Assembly (NCBI GenBank): GCA_944412495.1
Contig: CALYBL010000023.1
Span: 1 to 42,497, forward strand
Direction: 5' to 3'
From: an uncultured Clostridia bacterium
GTDB lineage: Bacteria > Bacillota > Clostridia > Oscillospirales > Acutalibacteraceae
Length of the DNA: 42,497 bases
Shown here: positions 24,330 to 31,742 of the stretch, piece by piece
Layout of the letters: the number at the start of each line of letters is the position of its first letter
How positions within the stretch are numbered: position 1 is the stretch's first letter
Translations under genes and position numbers: made by a program
Notes under the pieces: generated by a model
Seen by the model: only the letters and a program-made list of their open reading frames with translations
Database searches by the model: none
Told to the model about the DNA's origin: nothing

Positions 24330-26573
24330 ATGGCTCCTCGCAAAAGAGCAACGCAGAGCAACAGAATAAATCCGGATGAAGTAAATGCCTATATCGCCGG
24401 CGCCGGAACAACGGTGGAGCAGCAGATTGTAGAAACGCTGGAGAAAAACTACATGCCGTACGCCATGAGCGTAATAGTGTCGCGGGCGATACCGGAAATA
24501 GACGGCTTCAAGCCGTCCCACCGCAAGCTGTTGTATACCATGTACGACATGGGCCTTTTAAACGGCGGCCGCATGAAGTCGGCAAACATAGTCGGACGCA
24601 CCATGCAGCTTAACCCGCACGGCGACGCCGCCATTTATGAAACGATGGTGCGCCTCAGCCGAGGATATGCAGCGCTGCTGCACCCGTTTATCGACTCCAA
24701 GGGAAATTTCGGCAAGGCGTACTCAAGGGACATGATGTACGCGGCTTCGAGGTACACCGAGGCAAAGCTCGACCCCATCTGTGCCGAGCTGTTTAAGGAC
24801 ATAACCAAAAACACGGTCGATTTTGTCGACAACTATGACGCGACGATGAAGGAGCCGACGCTGCTGCCGGTAACCTTCCCGTCGGTGCTGGTGAACGCCA
24901 ATACCGGTATAGCCGTCGGCATGGCGAGCTCTATCTGCCCGTTCAATCTTGAAGAGGTATGCCGCACTGCCATAAAGTATATAAGGAACAGCCGTCATGA
25001 TATTATGTCAACTCTTTTGGCGCCGGATTTTCCCGGCGGCGGAGTCATACTTTACGATAAGGACGCCATGCAGGGAATATATGACACCGGGCGCGGCAGC
25101 TTTAAGGTGCGCTCGGTCTACAGCTATGACGCAAAGAGCAACTGCATAGATATAACCGAGATACCGCCTACGACGACGGTAGAGGCGATAAAGGAAAAGG
25201 TAATAGAGCTTGCGAAGGCGAAAAAGCTCCCCGAAATAAGCGATATACGCGACGAAACGGGACTCAAGGGCCTTAAAATAACGATAGATCTCAAGCGCGG
25301 CACCGACCCAGACAGGCTCATGCAGAAGCTTTTCAAAATGACTACGCTGGAGGACAGCTTTGCCTGCAACTTCAACGTGCTCATAGCAGGATATCCGCGT
25401 GTCATGGGAGTCAGAGAGCTGCTTGACGAATGGCTCATATTCCGCACCGACTGCATATGCCGCCGTGTAAAATATGACCTTGAAAAGGCTGAGGCAAAGC
25501 TGCACCTGCTCAATGGTCTTGCCAAAATACTGCTGGATATTGATAAAGCAATAAAGATAGTGCGTGAAACCGAGTCGGAGGACATGGTCGTGCCCAACCT
25601 CATGATAGGCTTCGGCATTGACGAGATCCAGGCGGAGTATATTGCCGAGATAAAGCTGCGCCATTTAAACCGTGAGTATATTTTAAAGCGGCTGGAGGAG
25701 ACGGAGCAGCTTAAGGCGGGTATCGACGACATGAAGGATATACTCGAAGACAACAGCCGTGTTGAGGATATAATCATAGGCGAGCTCAATGACGTGATAA
25801 AGAAATACAGCCAGCCGCGCAAAACTCAGATACTTTACGAATTTGAGGAGCTGTCAGATGCCGAAACCGAGGCAGCGCCCGATTATCCGGTGCACCTGTT
25901 CTTTACAAAGTACGGGTATTTTAAAAAGATAACTCCGCAGTCACTGCGTATGAGCGGCGCGCAGAAGCTCAAGGAAGACGATGTTATTATAGAGAGCTAT
26001 GAGGCTAACAACAATGACGAGCTGCTGTTCTTTACAAATAAATGTCAGGTCTATAAATCCTCGGCAGCGGACTTTGACGACACGAAGGCAAGTGTGCTCG
26101 GCGATTACGTCGCGGCCAAGCTCGGCATGGACGAGGGAGAAACGGCGGTCTATATGGCGCCGGTCAGAGAGTATAAGGGCTTTATGCTGTTCGTATTTGA
26201 AAACGGCAAGGCGGCAAAGGTTGACATAAAATCTTACGAGACAAAAACCAACCGCCGAAAGCTGATAAAGGCGTATTCCGACAAATCGCCGCTTGCCGCT
26301 GCTGTTTATTTGCCGGACGGAGATACAGAGCTGCTGCTCACCTCGTCGAGCTCGCGCATGCTGCTGGTGCACACCGGCGCACTGGCGCTGAAATCCACCA
26401 AGGATACGCAGGGCGTTGCAGTAATGACGCAGAAGAAGGGGCACAGGGTGGTGTCTGCGAGAGTTTATGCCGAAGGGATGCTTGCAAGGCCGCACAGATA
26501 CAGGACAAGGACGCTGCCGGCGGCCGGCGCTCTGCCGGACAAAGAGGAAAAAGGAGAACAGCTCACGCTTTAA
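24330..26573 (+). CDS. divergent type IIA topoisomerase cleavage subunit (GyrA/ParC-like)
   Basis: The DNA-cleaving subunit, 747 aa. The catalytic tyrosine is Tyr142 in AASRYTEAKL. The winged helix shows MSVIVSRAIPEIDGFKPSHR (46-65) and MQLNPHGDAAIYETMVRLSR (92-111). FPSVLVNANTGIAVGMAS and the coiled-coil region (about 400-500) follow. The C-terminal domain (about 530-747) has only degenerate blade repeats, and I find no GyrA box (QRRGGKG), so a decatenase or relaxase role is more likely than supercoiling. In the quinolone contact segment Ser83 and Asp87 of GyrA are Ala100 and Glu104. The start at 24330 has CAGGAG 9 bases upstream; 15 further open codons upstream lack a site. Confidence 0.9.
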   Translation: MAPRKRATQSNRINPDEVNAYIAGAGTTVEQQIVETLEKNYMPYAMSVIVSRAIPEIDGFKPSHRKLLYTMYDMGLLNGGRMKSANIVGRTMQLNPHGDAAIYETMVRLSRGYAALLHPFIDSKGNFGKAYSRDMMYAASRYTEAKLDPICAELFKDITKNTVDFVDNYDATMKEPTLLPVTFPSVLVNANTGIAVGMASSICPFNLEEVCRTAIKYIRNSRHDIMSTLLAPDFPGGGVILYDKDAMQGIYDTGRGSFKVRSVYSYDAKSNCIDITEIPPTTTVEAIKEKVIELAKAKKLPEISDIRDETGLKGLKITIDLKRGTDPDRLMQKLFKMTTLEDSFACNFNVLIAGYPRVMGVRELLDEWLIFRTDCICRRVKYDLEKAEAKLHLLNGLAKILLDIDKAIKIVRETESEDMVVPNLMIGFGIDEIQAEYIAEIKLRHLNREYILKRLEETEQLKAGIDDMKDILEDNSRVEDIIIGELNDVIKKYSQPRKTQILYEFEELSDAETEAAPDYPVHLFFTKYGYFKKITPQSLRMSGAQKLKEDDVIIESYEANNNDELLFFTNKCQVYKSSAADFDDTKASVLGDYVAAKLGMDEGETAVYMAPVREYKGFMLFVFENGKAAKVDIKSYETKTNRRKLIKAYSDKSPLAAAVYLPDGDTELLLTSSSSRMLLVHTGALALKSTKDTQGVAVMTQKKGHRVVSARVYAEGMLARPHRYRTRTLPAAGALPDKEEKGEQLTL

Positions 26574-26681
26574 TCCTCCGCATTGGCAGAAGCAGTGTTT
26601 GGCCGATGGCTATGTTAAAGCCACGCTTTGTTTAATGGTGCATAATTGCTGTATATTTTGACTATATATTTCTTAATATTA

Positions 26682-26710
26682 TTGATTCTGCATATAGTAC
26701 GTGGTATAAT
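26682..26710 (+). promoter_or_regulatory. sigma-A promoter of the zinc-ribbon membrane protein genes
   Basis: TTGATT (26682-26687), a 17-base spacer and a perfect TATAAT (26705-26710), 32 bases before the GTG start. Confidence 0.8.
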
Positions 26711-26742
26711 TACCATGAATATTGCAGAATTGAGGGAGATAT

Positions 26743-27300
26743 GTGAAGATATGTAAGATATGCGGTGCGCAGTGTGAGGATGATCAAACTGCCTGCATCA
26801 ACTGCGGAGCTGGGCTTAGCGAAAAACTAACTGGGTCTTCTGAAAAACAGTGCGCTTCTGACGCAGACAATACTGAAGGCAGCATAATTTCGGAATGGCC
26901 GGCAGATGCCGCCGAGGTGCAGAAAGCTTCTGCCGAGGAAGATGCCGAAGCTTGTACGATTACAGAGAAGACGGCTGCAGATAAACCGGAAGGACAGCAT
27001 GAGTCTCAGCCGGTTGTTATTTATCAGCCGGTGGACGCACGGCGAAGCACGGCACCTGTTGTGCTTGGTATTGTAAGCATTTTTATCCAGATATTATTTA
27101 TATTTGCAAGAGATATTTTAAACGATGTTTTTTTGCTTTGCTGTGTATTGGCATCAGTCTGCCTTTCAACTATCGGGCTTGTTTTAGCAAACAGGGATAT
27201 TAAAGATAAAATAAAGTGGAGCGGACGCTCTTCTCTCATACTTAATGGAATAGCTCTGCTTTTAGTGTTTATTTTTATAATGATAGTTCCGGCAATTTAA
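26743..27300 (+). CDS. zinc-ribbon membrane protein, GTG start
   Basis: A 185-aa protein with three parts: an N-terminal zinc ribbon with Cys4, Cys7, Cys18 and Cys21 (KICKICGAQC and CINCG); an acidic, low-complexity linker (about 25-95); and three hydrophobic segments (about 105-122, 129-149, 165-184). The GTG start is supported by GGGAG 4 bases upstream and by alignment with the paralogue downstream, which begins MKICSYCGAKCED. Proteins with a zinc ribbon ahead of a DUF4190-like membrane region are common in Firmicutes, but their function is not known. It is probably an inner-membrane protein with the ribbon in the cytoplasm. Confidence 0.82.
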   Translation: MKICKICGAQCEDDQTACINCGAGLSEKLTGSSEKQCASDADNTEGSIISEWPADAAEVQKASAEEDAEACTITEKTAADKPEGQHESQPVVIYQPVDARRSTAPVVLGIVSIFIQILFIFARDILNDVFLLCCVLASVCLSTIGLVLANRDIKDKIKWSGRSSLILNGIALLLVFIFIMIVPAI

Positions 27301-27398
27301 AGGCCGGCAAAGGCATATAAAGAATATTTTGATATATTGCTGCATACACATCCTGCGGGTATGTGTGAATTTAAATTTATTTGAAATGGGGAAGAAAT

Positions 27399-27857
27399 AT
27401 GAAAATATGCAGCTATTGCGGAGCTAAGTGTGAGGACAAGGATATATTCTGCAACAGCTGTGGCACGGCATTTCCGCCGGATGATGCTCAGCAGCAGGCA
27501 CAACAGCCTCAATACGGGCAGTATGACAATATACCGCCGCACTATCAGCAGGGGCAGTATTATAATAATCCATATCAGAATCCAAATCCATACCAGCCGT
27601 ATCCGGGCATGGGCCGTAATGCGCCTATTAAGAGAAGCGCACCGCTTGTGCTGGGGATTATTGGATTGTTTTTTGCAGTTTGGTTTCCGCTTATTACGTG
27701 TTGCTGCTCTATTCCCGGTCTTGTAATTGCAACCAAGGATCTTAACATGGGTGCGCAGGGCAGAGGATATCAGCTTATTAATATCGCTGCACTGGCGCTG
27801 GCAGTTATAAGCTTCATCGCGAGAATTATGCTCAACATTTCTCTTATATTTTATTAA
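27399..27857 (+). CDS. zinc-ribbon membrane protein, paralogue of the preceding gene
   Basis: A 152-aa protein with the same plan: a zinc ribbon (Cys4, Cys7, Cys18, Cys21), a linker of different composition (about 28-75, dominated by Gln, Tyr, Asn and Pro, as in PQYGQYDNIPPHYQQGQYY), then hydrophobic segments (about 82-104 and 128-150). The membrane part (PLVLGIIGLFFAVWFP and PGLVIATKD) fits DUF4190-like proteins. GGGGA lies 6 bases before the ATG. It is 98 bases after its paralogue and ends in a strong terminator, so the pair probably forms one transcript. The prion-like linker suggests an unstructured tether; its role is unknown. Confidence 0.85.
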   Translation: MKICSYCGAKCEDKDIFCNSCGTAFPPDDAQQQAQQPQYGQYDNIPPHYQQGQYYNNPYQNPNPYQPYPGMGRNAPIKRSAPLVLGIIGLFFAVWFPLITCCCSIPGLVIATKDLNMGAQGRGYQLINIAALALAVISFIARIMLNISLIFY

Positions 27858-27876
27858 TATTCTCAACTTTAAATCT

Positions 27877-27910
27877 GCCGCCCGTCGGGTATCCCCGGCG
27901 GGCGGCTTTT
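27877..27910 (+). terminator. terminator of the zinc-ribbon gene pair
   Basis: A 13-bp G+C-rich stem with one G-U pair (27877-27889 with 27894-27906), a tight loop and TTTTATAT, 20 bases after the stop codon. Confidence 0.9.
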
Positions 27911-28416
27911 ATATGTCGCCGAGTAGGCCAAGACAAATCCCCCGGTTGTACCGGGGTTGGATGAAAAAGGCTTTAGCAAAAGGAAGAACCTCCTGCATGA
28001 CGAGCAAAAAGATAATTGCAAAGCGGCCATGCAGGAGGTTCTTGACAAAACAAATTGCACAAATAGAGGTAATGCAGAATAACGAACCCTAAAAGCGGCG
28101 GGCGATATGCCCCTACAGGGGCTGCAGTGCCAAAAGTGTGATTGACGGATTATTCAGTGCCCCTTTAGGTGGCCACCACAGGGGATAGGCCCTTATAGAG
28201 CCTGTTCATACCACGCGTTCAACGCATGGTTTTGATTTTCTTCATTAATTAATAACAGTAATTTGTCAGGCACCAAATTAAAATAAATATGCGGAGAATA
28301 TTTACAATTGAATATTTCAGATAAAAAATTCAAATCTCAGGTTATTGGCTCAACAAAAAGATTAGGCCATAATGAAGGCCGCGAAGCAATTCAGCAATAA
28401 TATGCTTTCAGGCAGT
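27911..28416. other. non-coding stretch with fold-backs between convergent genes
   Basis: It contains the fold-back at 27984-28043 and several short G+C-rich inverted pairs: CCCCTACAGGGG near 28111, and CCACGCGTT/AACGCATGG at about 28214-28232 followed by a T-rich tract. The last could end transcription from either side. No frame here looks like a gene. Confidence 0.4.
27984..28043. repeat. 60-base fold-back element
   Basis: Perfect 16-base inverted ends (AAGAACCTCCTGCATG and its complement, 27984-27999 and 28028-28043) enclose 28 bases. The right arm contains GGAGG but no start codon follows. It could be the scar or folded copy of a small mobile element. Confidence 0.7.
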
Positions 28417-29619
28417 TTATCGGTGCGGTTTCGCCGGGGCGGGGCCGGGCAATAGTAGAGTTGTTACAATTCCTACACCGGCGGTGATGCCGGCAAGAAT
28501 GAACGAGGTTGGTATAGACGCTATTTTTGAGACAACAGATGTGCCTAAAGAAGCTATGCCGGAGCCAATCATTGTAAGCGATACGACAAAGCCGGCGTTT
28601 TTGGAGCCTAAGTAGTCGGTAACCATCGGGGGTGTTGTTGCGGATGTGCCGCCATAAGCAAAACTGAGCAGCCAAAAGCACAAAACATACAGAAGGCTTT
28701 TCGAGAATACAAGCAGTATAACGGCGGTTATGGTGATTGCAAAGCACATAATGAGCGCCTTTTTGCGTCCAAATTTATCGCTGAATGCCGGGACAATAAA
28801 TCTCCCTGCCACTTGTATAAGGGAGGCGACGGACACACCGGTTACCGCAAGCGCCTGGTCAACGCCCCTTGTTTCGCCGTAGCTTACAAAAATTGCCGAG
28901 AGGAGAATATAGGCAGGGACGGTACAAAATAAAATCAGCGTAAGCATATAGTATTCCTTTGCAGCAAAGCAGTCCCTTGCCGTGACGCACTGATGTGTGC
29001 TCACGCCGACTGCGCCTACGGTTTTAAAACCGGCCATATAATCATATGGCGGCGATTTTATCGTAATAATGCCAAAAACCGCCACGACTATGAATATGGC
29101 GGAAATAATTCTGAACATACCATCGAATCCGTAATTACTGAGCCAGCTGCTGCACAGCGGGGAGAGTATTGTGGCAGAAATGCCCAGTGCGGCCAGAGTA
29201 ACTCCTGTGACAAGACCCTTTCGGTCAGGAAACCATTTCTGTACCGTGGCAAGTATGACGTTGTATACCATGCCGTCGCCGATGCCAAGAAGTCCGCCAT
29301 ATGTTATCCACATGGCATAAGGCATTTCTGACGGCAGCAGAGAGGTTGTAAAAACACCTGTTGTCATGAGTAAATAGCCGATAAGCAGGACAATTTTAAT
29401 ATTGGCCTTTTTCTGCATTGCTCCGCCGATATAATTTCCGACAACAAACACGGCAAGAAAAATGGTATACGGAAGGCTTGCTGCTGAGGAATCTATGAAG
29501 AAATGCTCCATGATGAACGGCTGGATAATGCTGTATGTATAGCAGAATCCCATAATAAGGCTGCAGGCTGTACAGCACAGAAGCACCGCTATTCTTTTGA
29601 TATTTGTACTTTTTGCCAT
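28417..29619 (-). CDS. MFS transporter, oxalate/formate antiporter-like (OFA) family
   Basis: A 400-aa major facilitator with about 12 hydrophobic segments. The OFA-type signs are the N-terminal layout SLIMGFCYTYSIIQPFIMEH, WFPDRKGLVTGVTLAALGIS after the fourth segment, and the second-half loop VPAFSDKFGRKKALIMCF (motif A). Family members exchange small carboxylates such as oxalate and formate, or lactate and pyruvate; the substrate here is unknown. AAAAGGGG lies 6 bases before the ATG and a promoter-like sequence lies directly upstream. It is a single gene, convergent with the zinc-ribbon pair. The neighbouring minus-strand gene upstream has its own terminator. Confidence 0.9.
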   Translation of the reverse strand: MAKSTNIKRIAVLLCCTACSLIMGFCYTYSIIQPFIMEHFFIDSSAASLPYTIFLAVFVVGNYIGGAMQKKANIKIVLLIGYLLMTTGVFTTSLLPSEMPYAMWITYGGLLGIGDGMVYNVILATVQKWFPDRKGLVTGVTLAALGISATILSPLCSSWLSNYGFDGMFRIISAIFIVVAVFGIITIKSPPYDYMAGFKTVGAVGVSTHQCVTARDCFAAKEYYMLTLILFCTVPAYILLSAIFVSYGETRGVDQALAVTGVSVASLIQVAGRFIVPAFSDKFGRKKALIMCFAITITAVILLVFSKSLLYVLCFWLLSFAYGGTSATTPPMVTDYLGSKNAGFVVSLTMIGSGIASLGTSVVSKIASIPTSFILAGITAGVGIVTTLLLPGPAPAKPHR

Positions 29620-29640
29620 TTTTTACCCCTTTTGCCCAAA

Positions 29641-29669
29641 ATTATCGAAGGATTACAAAGCATTGTCAT
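29641..29669 (-). promoter_or_regulatory. promoter of the MFS transporter gene
   Basis: On the minus strand ATGACA (29669-29664), a 17-base spacer and GATAAT (29646-29641), giving a very short leader before the binding site. Confidence 0.5.
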
Positions 29670-29820
29670 ATTGTGCTGCGGAATTTAAAAGCTTCAATTG
29701 ACATAAGCCAATATCAATATAAAACAGATTTGCCGATATTATATCATGGTATATAATAATAAATCAAAGGGATAATATTATAAATTTGGCAGATGTTTGT
29801 TTTTAAAAATTATTGTAATA

Positions 29821-29853
29821 AAAAGAGTCCGGACGTAAAATGTATCCGGGCTC
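29821..29853 (-). terminator. terminator of the unrecognised 292-aa gene
   Basis: On the minus strand, GAGCCCGGA and TCCGGACTC arms (one mismatch) run into CTTTTTATT, 23 bases after the stop codon. Confidence 0.75.
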
Positions 29854-29875
29854 ATATTAAATAACGTGCTTTTTA

Positions 29876-30754
29876 TTATTTTGCTATATGAACAGGCTTT
29901 TTCCAGCGGTATATGTCTCCTTGGCAGCCGTGAAGCATGATTTCGTTATCCGAATATGAGGCTACCGACCAGTATACGCTGCGCTCATTCCATACGCAGG
30001 AAGCATTTGAAAATAAGGATTCATCAAATGGCAGAGGCAGGCGGGCCTCCGTGTTGTCTTCTATCATATACGCTTCGCCGCCCTGACGGAAATTTTGGTT
30101 GAATACAACGCCTTTGTTCGTGGCCGCAAATCTGGCGGCGCGGCAATAAATGGAATCAGGTGTCATTTCAAATATATACATGTGGCGGCTTGTGTTAATT
30201 GTAATGCCTATAAAGGTCGGTATATTATTAATATCAATAATCTCTTCGCGAATACCCATGTTCCACAATTTTAAACATTCTCCGATGTTTTCTTCACGTA
30301 TCTCCGGCGGCTCAGGGCACAATGATTCGTCGGTGAAGCTTTCGTCCAAATCGGCGGGATAATCCATGCCATCCTGGAATTTGACGATAACTTGGCCGCC
30401 TTTTACAGTAGTGACAAATATGGAGCCTATCTGCTGTCCTATATCTTTATCTTTTACGGTTGTATATTCGTGGGTCTCATCACTGTTTTTTGCGTCCTGA
30501 TTTAGTATCATGCAGTCGGCGGCGGGATAGCCGTTATAGATAAACGCGGTTTTCCAAAATTTCGGGGGCTTGTGCCGTTCTGTTTCGGCGGGGCCGGACT
30601 GACATATGCCAATACAGTGATAATTCGCATCTCTCTTTTTATAAAGCCTCGATTCCAGAATGTCGTTTTCTATATCTCTGCGGAATGTAATGATATATTC
30701 TTCCGTAACCACCATTTCAAAGTCTCTTCCTATGTATACTCCCGTATCTATCAA
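29876..30754 (-). CDS. hypothetical protein, 292 aa, TTG start
   Basis: I do not recognise this protein. It has no signal peptide or membrane segment, and its composition (many aromatic, acidic and Ile residues in alternating patterns, as in MYIFEMTPDSIYCRAARFAA) suggests a beta-rich soluble protein. It has a short central acidic segment (EPPEIREENIGE). The start is a TTG at 30754 with AAGGAG 9 bases upstream; the first ATG in frame is 13 codons later and has no site. Its terminator, binding site and codon use support a real gene. Its upstream neighbour is the tRNA-Arg/repeat region, a place where acquired genes often sit, and its downstream neighbour is the MFS transporter. Confidence 0.75.
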   Translation of the reverse strand: MIDTGVYIGRDFEMVVTEEYIITFRRDIENDILESRLYKKRDANYHCIGICQSGPAETERHKPPKFWKTAFIYNGYPAADCMILNQDAKNSDETHEYTTVKDKDIGQQIGSIFVTTVKGGQVIVKFQDGMDYPADLDESFTDESLCPEPPEIREENIGECLKLWNMGIREEIIDINNIPTFIGITINTSRHMYIFEMTPDSIYCRAARFAATNKGVVFNQNFRQGGEAYMIEDNTEARLPLPFDESLFSNASCVWNERSVYWSVASYSDNEIMLHGCQGDIYRWKKPVHIAK

Positions 30755-31004
30755 TATAAACCGCTCCTTTTACATAAAACGAATTATTTTCATGGACTTA
30801 TTAATTTTATTATATTATATTATTGTAATGAAATAAATGTTTTTTAAAAATACAATAAAAATATGTCGTATCAGCACCTCGGTAAAATTCCTTCGTGTAA
30901 ATTATGCACAGAGACTCCCGACCGCTTTTACTGAATATATTTAGAGCAGTGTAAGAGCCTTACGGTTATATTACGGCGGATTCAGCCCGCGTGCACAAGA
31001 AAAA
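30755..31004. other. A+T-rich upstream region of the 292-aa gene
   Basis: Contains overlapping TATAAT-like sequences on the minus strand (about 30808-30825), probably including the promoter of the 292-aa gene, but the A+T richness prevents a confident -35 assignment. No gene is visible. Confidence 0.35.
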
Positions 31005-31053
31005 ATGAAAAGCTGGGTTTAAACACGAATTGCGTCCAGTCTCAGTTTGGTGG
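31005..31053 (-). repeat. tRNA-linked hairpin repeat, copy 1 (most diverged)
   Basis: On the minus strand it begins CCACCAAACTGAGACTGG, then GACGCAATTCGTG, and ends in a T-rich tract. The stem is damaged compared with copies 3 and 4. Confidence 0.65.
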
Positions 31054-31271
31054 TAGACCAGAAAAAGAACTGCCTACGAAAAGTTTTGAAATAGACTCGA
31101 ATCCGCAAAAAGTTGGCGGAGGCAGGGAACCGTCGCGAGGGCATTTTAGGCCGGGCAGGTGAGCCGAGCGCGACCTTTTGCGCAAGAGGAGGAACGAGCG
31201 TAGTTCGTTCCACGTGTAAAGAGGTAACGAAAAAGATGCCGCCTTGATGCGGACACCATAGTTTAGGAAAA
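31054..31271. other. spacer between hairpin repeat copies 1 and 2
   Basis: 218 bases, rich in short inverted pairs (for example CGAGCG/CGCTCG-like segments near 31170-31205). Frames on the minus strand give Phe/Arg/Ser-rich translations without a binding site. I take it as non-coding structured or decayed DNA. Confidence 0.35.
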
Positions 31272-31314
31272 GAAAAAGCCCCACACGCGAACTGCGTCTA
31301 GGCTCAGTCTGGTG
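31272..31314 (-). repeat. tRNA-linked hairpin repeat, copy 2
   Basis: On the minus strand it reads CACCAGACTGAGCCTAGACGC, an apical loop, GCGTGTGGGGCT and then TTTTCTTTTC. The spacing to copy 3 is irregular. Confidence 0.75.
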
Positions 31315-31420
31315 TCAAAAGACAACAAAAAAGATATTTTGCCGTTTTGCTGTATGGATGTGCATCTGTGTAAATTCCTGCAGTTATTAAAGAAAGCTTC
31401 AACTTAGCGGGTAGAGTAGT

Positions 31421-31473
31421 AAAATAAAAAACCGAGCCTGAACGCGAACATGCGTCCAGGCTCAGCCTGGTGG
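31421..31473 (-). repeat. tRNA-linked hairpin repeat, copy 3
   Basis: On the minus strand CCACCAGGCTGAGCCTGG leads into a hairpin, GAGCCTG-GACGC paired with GCGTT-CAGGCTC, followed by GGTTTTTTATTTT. It is a complete intrinsic terminator with no gene directly before it. Confidence 0.85.
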
Positions 31474-31519
31474 GTTATGTGACAAAATAGATACCCGCTG
31501 AAAACGCGAGCGACACGGC

Positions 31520-31572
31520 AAAATAAAGAACTGAGCCCGGAACGCGGATTGCGTCCAGGCTCAGCCTGGTGG
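31520..31572 (-). terminator. tRNA-linked hairpin repeat, copy 4: terminator of tRNA-Arg
   Basis: It directly abuts the tRNA 3' CCA. On the minus strand GAGCCTGGACGC pairs with GCGTTCCGGGCTC, followed by AGTTCTTTATTTT. It is the functional terminator of the tRNA and one of four related copies. Confidence 0.85.
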
Positions 31573-31646
31573 CACGCCAAGAGGGATTCGAACCCACGAC
31601 CTACTGCTTAGAAGGCAGTTGCTCTATCCTGCTGAGCTATTGGCGC
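31570..31646 (-). tRNA. tRNA-Arg(UCU)
   Basis: A 77-base cloverleaf with encoded CCA. The anticodon loop CTTCTAA gives anticodon UCU, reading AGA codons. The D stem GCTC/GAGC and anticodon stem ACTGC/GCAGT are perfect, and TTCGAAT is the T loop. Two pairs in the 3' half are non-canonical: G1-U72 in the acceptor stem and U50-U64 in the T stem. It should still fold, but these are unexpected in a housekeeping tRNA and may reflect replacement of the 3' half by an integrating element. Confidence 0.95.
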
Positions 31647-31742
31647 ATATTCTGTTTTTAACTGCACCTACACATTTTACTAAATCGCCGGTCATATGTC
31701 AATAAGCACGCGAAAAATTTCAGAAAAACCAGCAGCCGAAAT

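Noticed and set aside
25124-25822. Minus-strand frame of 232 codons
   Set aside because: Antisense to the GyrA/ParC-like gene with no binding site; Ser/Ile-rich shadow.
31019-31284. Two overlapping minus-strand frames of 64 and 80 codons
   Set aside because: They run through hairpin repeat copy 1 and its spacer, lack binding sites and have skewed Phe/Arg/Ser composition.
31005-31572. Possible CRISPR array from four repeats
   Set aside because: Repeat copies are spaced 99 to 267 bases apart, diverge from one another and carry terminator-like T-tracts; no cas genes are present.
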